Shown one piece after another: positions 35,814-43,311 of a stretch of DNA of 64,000 nt. Numbering within the stretch: the stretch's first letter is position 1; each line of letters begins with the position of its first letter. A program made the position numbers and the translations under genes. Source of the DNA: an uncultured Alphaproteobacteria bacterium (GTDB taxonomy: Bacteria > Pseudomonadota > Alphaproteobacteria > HIMB59 > GCA-002718135); contig CABZCZ010000001.1 in assembly GCA_902524385.1 (NCBI GenBank), forward strand, positions 62,001-126,000, read 5' to 3'. The notes beneath the pieces were generated by a model. That model was not told where the DNA came from and made no database searches. It saw only the letters and a program-made list of their open reading frames with translations.

Positions 35814-36662
35814 TTATTTTCTTGTAGCTATGTATACCCCAAATGTGCAAACAACTAATCCTAAAATATCAATTAAAAATAAATTTTCTCCGAGTGTAAA
35901 ATAAGCCATAATCCCTGTTGTAGGAGGTATTAAAAAAAATAAGTTTGATGTTTTACTTGCTGTTCCAGTTTTAATTAAATACATTAGAATTGCATACGCT
36001 CCGAAAGATACCATAATTATTTGCCATCCCATTGATAAAATAAATCTTTTATCAAAATTTATAAATGGAATTTCAAATGCAAAAGTGAGAATAAATAAGA
36101 AAAGTGCTGCAGCAATTGCTTGATAAAAATTATTTACTGATAATGTAATTTCACTCGTGAATTTCTTTTGCCAAATTGTTGCAGTTGTTGCACCAAGAAG
36201 AGCCACTATTGAAGCAATTACTCCTAAAACTGGAATGGTTTTACCAATATCATAACCGATTACTAAAACTGTTCCAATAAATCCAAGTATTATTCCAATC
36301 CACTGAACTAGGGTCACTCTTTCTTTCAATATTGGTCCACTTAAAATATTTGTTAGAATAGGTTGTAAACCAACTATCAGGGCAGATAATGTAGCTGATA
36401 AACCGATTGAATATGAGTAAAAAACACCACCGAGATAAAAACCATGAAAAAGGATACCTGTTATTGATGCCTGTAAAATTAATTTAAAATTAACTATAAT
36501 TTTTTCTCTAAAGTAAAAAGAAAATACTAAAAAAAAAAATGAAACAATTAAAAATCTAAATGATAATGCAGCAAAAGGACTTGCTGATTGTACTATAAAC
36601 TGTCCACTGATAAATGCTGAACTCCAAAAAAAAACAAAAATATATGGAAAATATAAATTCAT
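35814..36662 (-). CDS. EamA/DMT-family transporter
   Basis: A 282-residue inner-membrane protein with about ten membrane helices in two EamA repeats. Recognisable parts are FVFFWSSAFISGQFIVQ at the N-terminus, LSATLSALIVGLQPILTN ending repeat one, and GENLFLIDILGLVVCTFGVYIA at the end of repeat two. DMT transporters export or import amino acids, nucleosides or other small metabolites; the substrate cannot be predicted. It is divergent from the zinc-ribbon protein gene and is one of three DMT genes in 3 kb. The 205 bases upstream of the binding-protein gene, between it and this gene, show nothing beyond AT-rich sequence. Confidence 0.9.
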   Translation of the reverse strand: MNLYFPYIFVFFWSSAFISGQFIVQSASPFAALSFRFLIVSFFFLVFSFYFREKIIVNFKLILQASITGILFHGFYLGGVFYSYSIGLSATLSALIVGLQPILTNILSGPILKERVTLVQWIGIILGFIGTVLVIGYDIGKTIPVLGVIASIVALLGATTATIWQKKFTSEITLSVNNFYQAIAAALFLFILTFAFEIPFINFDKRFILSMGWQIIMVSFGAYAILMYLIKTGTASKTSNLFFLIPPTTGIMAYFTLGENLFLIDILGLVVCTFGVYIATRK

Positions 36663-36720
36663 AACAAAAGTATATAATTACACATTTATAAGTGTTATGG
36701 AAATTTCTCTATAGTTTTTT

Positions 36721-37125
36721 ATGCAAAAAGAAATAAATTTTAATTGCCCAAACTGTAATTCAAATAAATATAAAGCTAAAACAACAATGGGGAAAAAATA
36801 TAATGAAGGACCATATAAAGATGTTGTTTCAGAAATTCAATGCTCTAATTGTTTTATGGATATTCCATCAAATTTATCTGAAAATATTAATATAAAAAAT
36901 TTAGATAAATTTCATAAATTATGGATTGATATTTATAAACCAGCTCATAAATTAGATGCTCCAAAATGTTCAAGATGTTATCGTTTTTACTGGGAAATTG
37001 AAAAATATTTATACGAAAAAAATATTCAATCAAAAGGTATTTTTTATCAAAAATATAATCCTCAAAAAGGCGTGGGTAATTTAGTTTGCAAAATTTGTGA
37101 TCCCGATGCATTTAAGTTAAATTAA
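36721..37125 (+). CDS. Zinc-ribbon protein (134 aa) of unknown function
   Basis: A cytoplasmic protein with four CxxC knuckles arranged as two pairs: CPNC and CSNC in the first 45 residues, then CSRC and CKIC in the second half. This pattern indicates two structural zinc sites. Between them lie a helical segment and an aromatic YRFYWEIEKYLYEK stretch. No enzyme motif is seen and the family is not recognised. The stop shares a base with the start of the downstream DMT transporter (TAATG), so the two are translationally coupled and possibly functionally linked. Confidence 0.7.
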   Translation: MQKEINFNCPNCNSNKYKAKTTMGKKYNEGPYKDVVSEIQCSNCFMDIPSNLSENINIKNLDKFHKLWIDIYKPAHKLDAPKCSRCYRFYWEIEKYLYEKNIQSKGIFYQKYNPQKGVGNLVCKICDPDAFKLN

Positions 37126-37967
37126 TGCAAGCTTATGTTTTAAATATATCTGGTTGGCTTTTATTACCGTTTATGGATGGTATTGCTAAATATCTATCTT
37201 CAGAAATGCATTTTATACAAATTATTTGGGGCAGATATTTTTTTATGATTTTAGTATGTTTTCCTTTAGCTTTAATTTTTTTTAGAAAAGAAATTAAATT
37301 TCCTAAAAATATTTTAGTTCAATTATTTAGGGGATTTTTTTTATTCCTTTCTACAGTATTTTTCTTTTATGCAATTTCAATTATATCTTTGGCCCAAGCT
37401 TTAACTCTTGCTTTTGTCTCTCCAATAATAGTAACAATATTATCAATATTTTATTTAAAAGAAAAAGTTGGTATTCATAGATGGTCTGCTGTCGTAATAG
37501 GTTTTATAGGAGTAATAATTATTATTAGGCCTGGATTTTTAGAAATCAATTCTGCTTCTATTTCAGCTATAGCTGCCGGTGCAGCTTATGCATTCTATAT
37601 AATTTATACTCGTAAGTTATCTTTTGTTGATAGCCCTATAGTTACCTTATTTTTTACAGGTGTGGTAGGATGTATATTAATATCTCTAATATTACCATTT
37701 TTTTGGATAAATTTAGATGTGAGACAATTATTATTATTAATTTTGTTAGCTTCAATTGGAGCTCTAGCGCATTTTTTAATTATTTTATCTTTAAGACTTG
37801 GTGAAGCCTCTAAATTAGCACCTTTGGGTTATTTTGAAATATCTACAAATATACTAGTTGGTTATATGTTTTTTGGTGACCTACCAGATATTTGGATTTA
37901 TTTAGGCTTATCTTTGATTGTATTAAGTGGAATTTATATTTTCATTAGAGAGAATAAAAAAACTTAA
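37125..37967 (+). CDS. EamA/DMT-family transporter
   Basis: A 280-residue ten-helix inner-membrane transporter. The first repeat includes the IIWGRYFFMILVCFPLALI and FYAISIISLAQALTLAFVSPIIVTILS blocks, the latter typical of RarD/EamA members. The second repeat includes AAGAAYAFYIIYTRKL and LGEASKLAPLGYFEISTNILVGY. It is distinct in sequence from the two other DMT proteins nearby, so it is not a recent tandem duplicate. It is coupled to the zinc-ribbon gene upstream and convergent with the third transporter. Confidence 0.9.
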   Translation: MQAYVLNISGWLLLPFMDGIAKYLSSEMHFIQIIWGRYFFMILVCFPLALIFFRKEIKFPKNILVQLFRGFFLFLSTVFFFYAISIISLAQALTLAFVSPIIVTILSIFYLKEKVGIHRWSAVVIGFIGVIIIIRPGFLEINSASISAIAAGAAYAFYIIYTRKLSFVDSPIVTLFFTGVVGCILISLILPFFWINLDVRQLLLLILLASIGALAHFLIILSLRLGEASKLAPLGYFEISTNILVGYMFFGDLPDIWIYLGLSLIVLSGIYIFIRENKKT

Positions 37968-37975
37968 ATTAATTT

Positions 37976-38824
37976 TCACTTTTTAGTTGTTTGGTAAATA
38001 AATATACTAACTGATCCTAGTAACACAATACCACCAATTATTGTATTCATTGGAGGAACTTCTTTAATAACAAACCATACCCAAGTAGTGCCTAAAACAC
38101 TTTCTAGTAAAAAAATTAAAGCTACTTCATGTGCTGGAGCAAATTTAGGTGAAACTGTCATAATCATAAATGGTATTGGCAATATTATTATGCACATAAT
38201 AAAAATCAAAATAAATTGACCATTATTTAAATCAAAATTGATACCAAATGGAAGAGCATAAAGTGCTGAAATTAAACACCCAAATAAACATGCTGGTACC
38301 AAATCTTTATTTTTAAAAAATCTAACAAGCACCATACTAAAACCCATTCCTATTGCTACAATTAAAGCCATAATATCTCCATATAATCCTGTACTTGTAA
38401 AGCTGCCTATTCCAATAATTATCATTGCAAACATTGCAATAAATATTACTATCCACGTAAAAAGACTTGGTATTTCTTTGAGTATAAAAACTGAAAACAA
38501 TGCAGCAAAAATGGGAGCTGATGCAATCAGAACCAATGTATTAGCCACAGCAGTATTTTGAATTGAATATACAAAACAAATATGAGTAATAGCATAGAGA
38601 ATAGCATATATTAACCCTGGTACACCAATTAGATAAAATGATTTAAGAAAAGATTTTTGGTAAGTATAAATAAGATAAATTAATATTGTAACAATTGGTA
38701 AAGCGCTCCTATAAAATATTAAACTAAAATCATCTAAATTTACTAATCTAATAAATAAACTATCAGGGCTAAGAATTAATACCCCAACAAAAGATAGTAT
38801 AAGCCCCTTATTTCTTGTTTTCAT
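37976..38824 (-). CDS. EamA/DMT-family transporter
   Basis: A 282-residue inner-membrane transporter with two EamA repeats and about ten helices. Diagnostic parts are FSLIFYRSALPIVTILIY near the N-terminus, QNTAVANTLVLIASAPIFAALFSVFILKE ending the first repeat, and PAHEVALIFLLESVLGTTWVWFVIKEVP in the second. Substrate unknown. It is convergent with the previous DMT gene (eight-base gap) and divergent from a small secreted protein gene. Confidence 0.9.
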   Translation of the reverse strand: MKTRNKGLILSFVGVLILSPDSLFIRLVNLDDFSLIFYRSALPIVTILIYLIYTYQKSFLKSFYLIGVPGLIYAILYAITHICFVYSIQNTAVANTLVLIASAPIFAALFSVFILKEIPSLFTWIVIFIAMFAMIIIGIGSFTSTGLYGDIMALIVAIGMGFSMVLVRFFKNKDLVPACLFGCLISALYALPFGINFDLNNGQFILIFIMCIIILPIPFMIMTVSPKFAPAHEVALIFLLESVLGTTWVWFVIKEVPPMNTIIGGIVLLGSVSIFIYQTTKK

Positions 38825-38892
38825 AAATATTTGAAAATAAATAGATTACTAATATATCTATCAGTATCAATCTTTAAATCACACTTATTTTT

Positions 38893-39300
38893 ATGAAAAA
38901 ATTACTTTTTATATGTTTAATTTTTGTATCGCTAAATTCTAATGCTATAGATTCAAATAAATTAATAAATCTTAAAGATTTAAATATTCTTTTTGACTTT
39001 AAAAAAAATGATTGGAATGAAAATGTTCTTTTTCTGATAAAAAAGAATTCATTTTCTACAGTAGATAATGACTCAGATACGTTATATTTAAAAATAATAT
39101 TTAATGATGGACAAATAATTATAATGCCAATGTTTTCTAATAATATTGTTGAAAAAATTAAATTTGAATATTTTTTTTTTGATTATAATAATGAAAACTT
39201 AAAAATTATAAATGATCATTTTAGTTTATTTAAGAATTTCTGTTTTGAATATTTCCAAAATGATAAGTCTATACAAGTAGACATTTCTAAATGTTATTAA
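38893..39300 (+). CDS. Hypothetical secreted protein (135 aa)
   Basis: The N-terminus MKKLLFICLIFVSLNSNAID is a clear Sec signal peptide, so a mature periplasmic protein of about 116 residues is expected. The mature part is rich in Asn, Asp, Phe and Ile, with alternating strands (TLYLKIIFNDGQIIIMP) and two cysteines near the C-terminus, 15 residues apart, that could form a disulfide. No family recognised. It ends in a four-base overlap with the convergent HDAC-like gene. Confidence 0.6.
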   Translation: MKKLLFICLIFVSLNSNAIDSNKLINLKDLNILFDFKKNDWNENVLFLIKKNSFSTVDNDSDTLYLKIIFNDGQIIIMPMFSNNIVEKIKFEYFFFDYNNENLKIINDHFSLFKNFCFEYFQNDKSIQVDISKCY

Positions 39301-40205
39301 TTAAAAACCATTGATGTAGCTTTAAAAATTAAACTATGTCTTTTAGCTAATTCTAATCTGTCATTAGAATAGCCACCACCTATTACTGTCGCAATAGGAA
39401 TTGATTTTTTTTTAAAAAATTCTAATACTGTAATATCTCTTTTTAATATTCCTTCAGTTGTTATTTTTAAATTTCCTAATTTATCATTCTTATGAATATC
39501 AACTCCCGTATCAAAAATTACTAAATCAGGAACAAAATTTTTTAGACAACTATTAAGAGTTTGATTTAATATTTTCAAATACTCATCATCTTCTAAATTA
39601 TCATCTAATTCAACATCCAAGTCACTTATTGATTTTCTAAAAGGAAAGTTATTTTTACAATGAATAGAACATGTAAATATTTTATTATTGTTCTTAAGGA
39701 TTGAAGCTGTACCATCTCCTTGATGCACATCTGTGTCAAAAATTAATATTTTTTTTACTTGATGTGTTCTTGTTAAATATAGTGAAGCATAAGCCATATC
39801 GTTAAAAACACAATATCCTGAACCAAAATCTCTATGACTATGGTGTGTGCCGCCAGCTAAATGATTTGCTACTCCATTCTTAATTGCTTCTTTGCATGTT
39901 AATAGAGTACCATTAACTGCTAAAAAGGAACGGTTAGAAAGAGTTTCTGACCATTTAAAACCCAATCTTCTTATTTCTTTATCAGATAAACTACCATTTT
40001 TAATTTTTAATACGTAATCCAAATCATGGCATATAGAAACCTCATCAATACTTGCTTTTTGAGGACTTAGAATGTTTGCACGGTGATAAAAATCTAAAAT
40101 TTTTAATTCGTTATACAAATCTGAAAACTTACTGGCGGTAAATTTATGATTTTTAGGCAGAGAAATATCATAATCTTTATGTGTTACCCAACTGATTTTT
40201 TTCAT
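39297..40205 (-). CDS. Histone-deacetylase-family (acetylpolyamine/amidohydrolase-like) protein
   Basis: A zinc hydrolase of the arginase/deacetylase fold. The tandem catalytic histidines appear in AGGTHHSHRDFGSGYCVFND, the zinc ligands in IFDTDVHQGDGTA (Asp and His) and FDTGVDIHKNDKLG (Asp), and the late Gly/Tyr motif is IGGGYS. All expected residues are present, so it should be active. Bacterial members deacetylate acetylpolyamines, acetoin-pathway components or other N-acyl compounds, and this one cannot be placed further. It is divergent from the PhyH-like gene, across a region that holds an inverted repeat. Confidence 0.88.
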   Translation of the reverse strand: MKKISWVTHKDYDISLPKNHKFTASKFSDLYNELKILDFYHRANILSPQKASIDEVSICHDLDYVLKIKNGSLSDKEIRRLGFKWSETLSNRSFLAVNGTLLTCKEAIKNGVANHLAGGTHHSHRDFGSGYCVFNDMAYASLYLTRTHQVKKILIFDTDVHQGDGTASILKNNNKIFTCSIHCKNNFPFRKSISDLDVELDDNLEDDEYLKILNQTLNSCLKNFVPDLVIFDTGVDIHKNDKLGNLKITTEGILKRDITVLEFFKKKSIPIATVIGGGYSNDRLELAKRHSLIFKATSMVFN

Positions 40206-40258
40206 AAATTTGCCTCTTTTTAACTCAATTTATGCCTAAATTAATATGTACATAGATT

Positions 40259-40330
40259 ATGTGGCACTAATCTAACAATATATATTTAGTGAGTAAATGT
40301 ATTCTATCCATAAAGAATTAGTGTCACAAC
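40259..40330. repeat. Inverted-repeat element A (72 bp)
   Basis: TGTGGCACTAAT at 40260 is mirrored by ATTAGTGTCACA ending at 40328, a stem of about 12 positions with one mismatch that would be a G-U pair in RNA. The spacer is about 45 bases and contains TATTCTAT. A related element with the same arms and the same TATTCTAT word lies at 41895-41973. The pair may be operators, small mobile palindromes or RNA hairpins. Confidence 0.45.
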
Positions 40331-40334
40331 CATT

Positions 40335-40406
40335 ATGGAATTTATTTTAATATTTGATTTATTAATTATTTGTTTAATTGGTTTTTTTATTCTAAATTTT
40401 TATTGA
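40335..40406 (+). CDS. Possible 23-aa membrane microprotein
   Basis: The ORF encodes MEFILIFDLLIICLIGFFILNFY, entirely hydrophobic after an early Glu and long enough to span a membrane. It lies between inverted-repeat element A and the PhyH-like gene. There is no Shine-Dalgarno, and hydrophobic runs arise easily in T-rich DNA, so this is only a candidate. Confidence 0.2.
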   Translation: MEFILIFDLLIICLIGFFILNFY

Positions 40407-40437
40407 ATAAATAATCAATTTTAATAATATTTTAATA

Positions 40438-41217
40438 ATGAAAGAATTTTATGATCAAAATGGTTATTTTTCTCCATTAAAAATTTACAATGCAAAAGAA
40501 GCAAATTTTTTTAGAAATAAATTAGAAGACTCAGAAAAAAAATTAGGAAAACTTCATTATATTGTGAAAACTTATACAATAATGAAATGGGTGTATGAAA
40601 TAGCAACTAATAAAACATTGCTTGATTTTGTTGAAGAAATAATTGGTAAAAATATATTATTATATAATGCAACTTTTATAATCAAAGAACCAAATACAAA
40701 AACACATGTAAGTTGGCATCAAGATCTTACCTATTGGGGATTTGATAATAATGAAAATCAAGTTAGTGCATGGCTTGCTTTATCAAAAGCTAATGATCAA
40801 AGTGGGTGTATGCAAATGATACCAGGTTCTCATAAAAATGGTTTTTTTGAACATCATTCAACTGAAGATAAAAATAATGTTTTATCAAGAGGTCAAACTG
40901 TAAAAGATATTGATATAAATAATGCAGTATCATGTCCACTAGAACCTGGTGAAGTTTCTTTTCATCATGGTCTAACATTACACGCATCTCAACCCAATTA
41001 TAGTAATGACAGAAGAATAGGTTTAAATTTTCAATTTATTTCTACTGATATGAAACAATTAAAAAGCAAAAATGATAGTGCTATTTGTGTAAAGGGAAAA
41101 GATACGTACAATAATTTTAAAACAGATAAAGTAGCAAAAGATGACTTTGACTATAAAGCTTATCAACATCTGATTGAACTGAATAAAAATTATAATGATA
41201 CAATAAGAAAAAATTAA
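40438..41217 (+). CDS. Phytanoyl-CoA dioxygenase (PhyH)-family oxygenase
   Basis: A 2-oxoglutarate/Fe(II) oxygenase. The facial triad is visible in HVSWHQDLTYWG (HxD) and FHHGLTLHASQPNYSNDRRIG, which supplies the distal His and the 2-oxoglutarate Arg. SAWLALSKANDQSGCMQMIPGSHKNG is the classic PhyH central block. Bacterial relatives hydroxylate ectoine, syringomycin precursors, phosphonates or other small molecules; no neighbour identifies the substrate. The gene is flanked on both sides by the related inverted repeats A and B, together with yjbQ. Confidence 0.88.
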   Translation: MKEFYDQNGYFSPLKIYNAKEANFFRNKLEDSEKKLGKLHYIVKTYTIMKWVYEIATNKTLLDFVEEIIGKNILLYNATFIIKEPNTKTHVSWHQDLTYWGFDNNENQVSAWLALSKANDQSGCMQMIPGSHKNGFFEHHSTEDKNNVLSRGQTVKDIDINNAVSCPLEPGEVSFHHGLTLHASQPNYSNDRRIGLNFQFISTDMKQLKSKNDSAICVKGKDTYNNFKTDKVAKDDFDYKAYQHLIELNKNYNDTIRKN

Positions 41218-41455
41218 TATTTATTAAAAACTGAAATAAGAGATCTAAAAAATTAACTTCTATTTAAGCAAATCATATAGCCGCTGTATTTATCCTAGTA
41301 ATTTTAGCATTTGTTAGGATTAATTCTCATTCAATAGTTTTTTTTAATTGGATCTCTCTTAGCTCTTTTCTCTTTAATCGATTCATTTTTTATACCTAAT
41401 AGTTTATTAAAGATTTTTTTAAATCAAAGTAATTTAAATAAAGTAAGGGTATAAT

Positions 41456-41875
41456 TCACTGACCTATATAACTTAGAATTAATTTTCTTTTGTATTTACT
41501 GTACCTGTGTTCAATTAGATATATCCCTTGCCATGTACCTAATTGTATTTTTCTATTATTTATAGGAATTGATAATGAAGTTTGAGTAAGCATAGATTTT
41601 ATATGAGCTGGCATATCGTCATTTCCTTCATAAGCGTGTTTATATATTGAAGAATCTTCAGGAACAATTTTTTGAAAAAAAGAATTAATATCTTCCAAAA
41701 CATCAGGGCTAGCATTTTCCATAATTGTTAATGAAGCAGAGGTGTGTTGTATAAATAAAATTAGCTGACCTTTAATAATATTATTTTTTATAACCCAATC
41801 ATAAACATTATTTGTAATTTCATACATTCCTTGCCCATTGTTTAAAATTACTAATTCATCTTGTAAATTTATCAT
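41456..41875 (-). CDS. yjbQ: YjbQ-family protein (UPF0047)
   Basis: A compact 139-residue YjbQ/UPF0047 protein. The conserved core reads LILFIQHTSASLTIMENASPDVLEDI, followed by YKHAYEGNDDMPAHIKSMLTQTSLSIPI and LGTWQGIYLIEHRY, with the family His/Glu/Asp residues. YjbQ proteins have weak thiamine-phosphate synthase activity and their main role is unsettled. The gene points left. Between it and the PhyH-like gene (41218-41455) is a hydrophobic reading frame without a start codon that I do not call. Confidence 0.9.
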   Translation of the reverse strand: MINLQDELVILNNGQGMYEITNNVYDWVIKNNIIKGQLILFIQHTSASLTIMENASPDVLEDINSFFQKIVPEDSSIYKHAYEGNDDMPAHIKSMLTQTSLSIPINNRKIQLGTWQGIYLIEHRYSKYKRKLILSYIGQ

Positions 41876-41894
41876 TTTCTAACTTTAAAATGAA

Positions 41895-41973
41895 GTTGTG
41901 GCACCTACAAGGAGAATTATAATGAAAATTAATGTTATGAAAAAAAGAACTATTCTATAGATAAGTGCCACAT
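41895..41973. repeat. Inverted-repeat element B (79 bp)
   Basis: TGTGGCAC at 41897 and GTGCCACA at 41965 are perfect 8-bp inverted arms with a 60-base spacer. The spacer contains TATTCTAT, as in element A at 40259-40330. The outer bases also agree with element A, allowing for orientation (GTTGTGGCAC versus GTTGTGACAC on its reverse strand). A 12-codon ORF with a good ribosome site lies between the arms. Confidence 0.45.
41922..41960 (+). CDS. 12-codon ORF with strong Shine-Dalgarno inside repeat B
   Basis: AAGGAG lies seven bases before an ATG opening MKINVMKKRTIL and a TAG stop. Such a good ribosome site is rare in this window. The peptide is short and basic. Its position inside a hairpin-forming repeat suggests either a regulatory leader peptide or a remnant. 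There is no gene directly coupled to it; the next rightward gene starts about 100 bases on. Confidence 0.3.
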   Translation: MKINVMKKRTIL

Positions 41974-42057
41974 CTTTTAAATACAGTTAAAATATGTTTT
42001 AATAGAGATATAAATAAGGAAAAACTATGATACATTATTTTATAATAAATAATTAGG

Positions 42058-43311
42058 ATGTCTTTGATTAACAATTATTTTCATTATTGGATTGACAGTA
42101 AGAAAGATGAAGAAATTAAGAAATTTCAAGAATGTATTGATTCATATATTTATTTTAAAAAAGATACAATGCTTATAACTAATAAATTAATACGAGATAA
42201 TAGAAATTTTAATGCTCCAAAATTACTGAAAACTTTTTTGTTACTTTTTTCAAGAGATATAAATAAATTAACACTTGCTAAAGACACCTTAAAATCTATT
42301 ACAGTTGATAATATCAATAATCATTTTCATAAATATTTAGAAGCTGCAAAACTTTGGATTAATAATGATTTAAAAAATTTATTAAATAAATTAGAATTAA
42401 TTATAGAAGAAAATCCCAAAGATATTTTTGCTATCAGATTATTTCATTTTAATAATATTTTCTTAGGCATTGATGCTAAATTTTTAGATAAACACGAAGA
42501 AATACTTAGTAAGTGGTCAGAAAATGATCAACATTACAATTTACTATTAGGGATGACTAGTTATGCTTATGAAGAAAATAATTTAATTGATAAAGCTAAG
42601 TTTCTAGCCGTAAATTCATTAAAACAATCATCCAATGATTTATGGAGTTGGCATGCTCTTTTGCATGTACATGATAATGAAAATAACGACTCAATTAACA
42701 AAAATGATAATTTCAATAAAATTAATTGGTCAATTTATGGACCGATAAAAAGACATATATGGTGGCATCAATCATTAATATTATTCTATAATCAAGAATA
42801 TGAGAAAAGCTTAAAACTATTTGATAATTATTTCTCTTCTTCAGAAATTTTTTATTTAGATTTTTGTAATGCTTGTTCTTTTTTATTAAGACTTCATTAC
42901 AAGGGAGTAGATGTTAAAGATAGAATGGATAAATTAAAAGATTATGCTGAATATTTTAAAAATCAACACATACTTCCTTTCATAGATTATCATCTTATTT
43001 TTTATTACTCTTATTATAATGATCAATATTATTTTCAGCAACTAGAAAAGAAAATGGAAGAAAATTATTTAGAAAATTCTTTTAAAGAAAATTATATTAA
43101 TTTCTTAAAACCAATTATTAAAAATATGAAAACAAATGAATTATTAAATGAAAATATAATTAAATCACAATTTAAATACCTTGGGGGTAGTTTTGCTCAA
43201 CGAGAACTTATTTTTTTAAGTTTAATCCAAAATACAAAATATGAAAAAAATAAATCAAATTTAATATCAGAATATAATAATTATAAATTTGTATCAAAAT
43301 TATATGTATAA
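42058..43311 (+). CDS. TTC38-like tetratricopeptide-repeat protein
   Basis: A 417-residue helical, cytoplasmic protein. The middle segment NDLWSWHALLHVHDNENN and RHIWWHQSLILFYNQEYEKSLKLFDNYF resembles the TTC38 (TPR-38) family, where a His-containing ALAHV block and a WWH block recur between TPR-like helix pairs. The function of the bacterial family is unknown. The gene overlaps the next one (apionate-lactonase-like) by 23 bases and is followed by a Gfo/Idh dehydrogenase, so it appears to be part of a sugar-oxidation operon. The family call is moderate because the N- and C-terminal parts are divergent. Confidence 0.6.
   Translation: MSLINNYFHYWIDSKKDEEIKKFQECIDSYIYFKKDTMLITNKLIRDNRNFNAPKLLKTFLLLFSRDINKLTLAKDTLKSITVDNINNHFHKYLEAAKLWINNDLKNLLNKLELIIEENPKDIFAIRLFHFNNIFLGIDAKFLDKHEEILSKWSENDQHYNLLLGMTSYAYEENNLIDKAKFLAVNSLKQSSNDLWSWHALLHVHDNENNDSINKNDNFNKINWSIYGPIKRHIWWHQSLILFYNQEYEKSLKLFDNYFSSSEIFYLDFCNACSFLLRLHYKGVDVKDRMDKLKDYAEYFKNQHILPFIDYHLIFYYSYYNDQYYFQQLEKKMEENYLENSFKENYINFLKPIIKNMKTNELLNENIIKSQFKYLGGSFAQRELIFLSLIQNTKYEKNKSNLISEYNNYKFVSKLYV

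Noticed and set aside
41218-41455. Hydrophobic frame (AAVFILVILAFV...) between phyH-like and yjbQ genes
   Set aside because: No start codon is available after the preceding stop and no family match; could be a remnant but not supportable.
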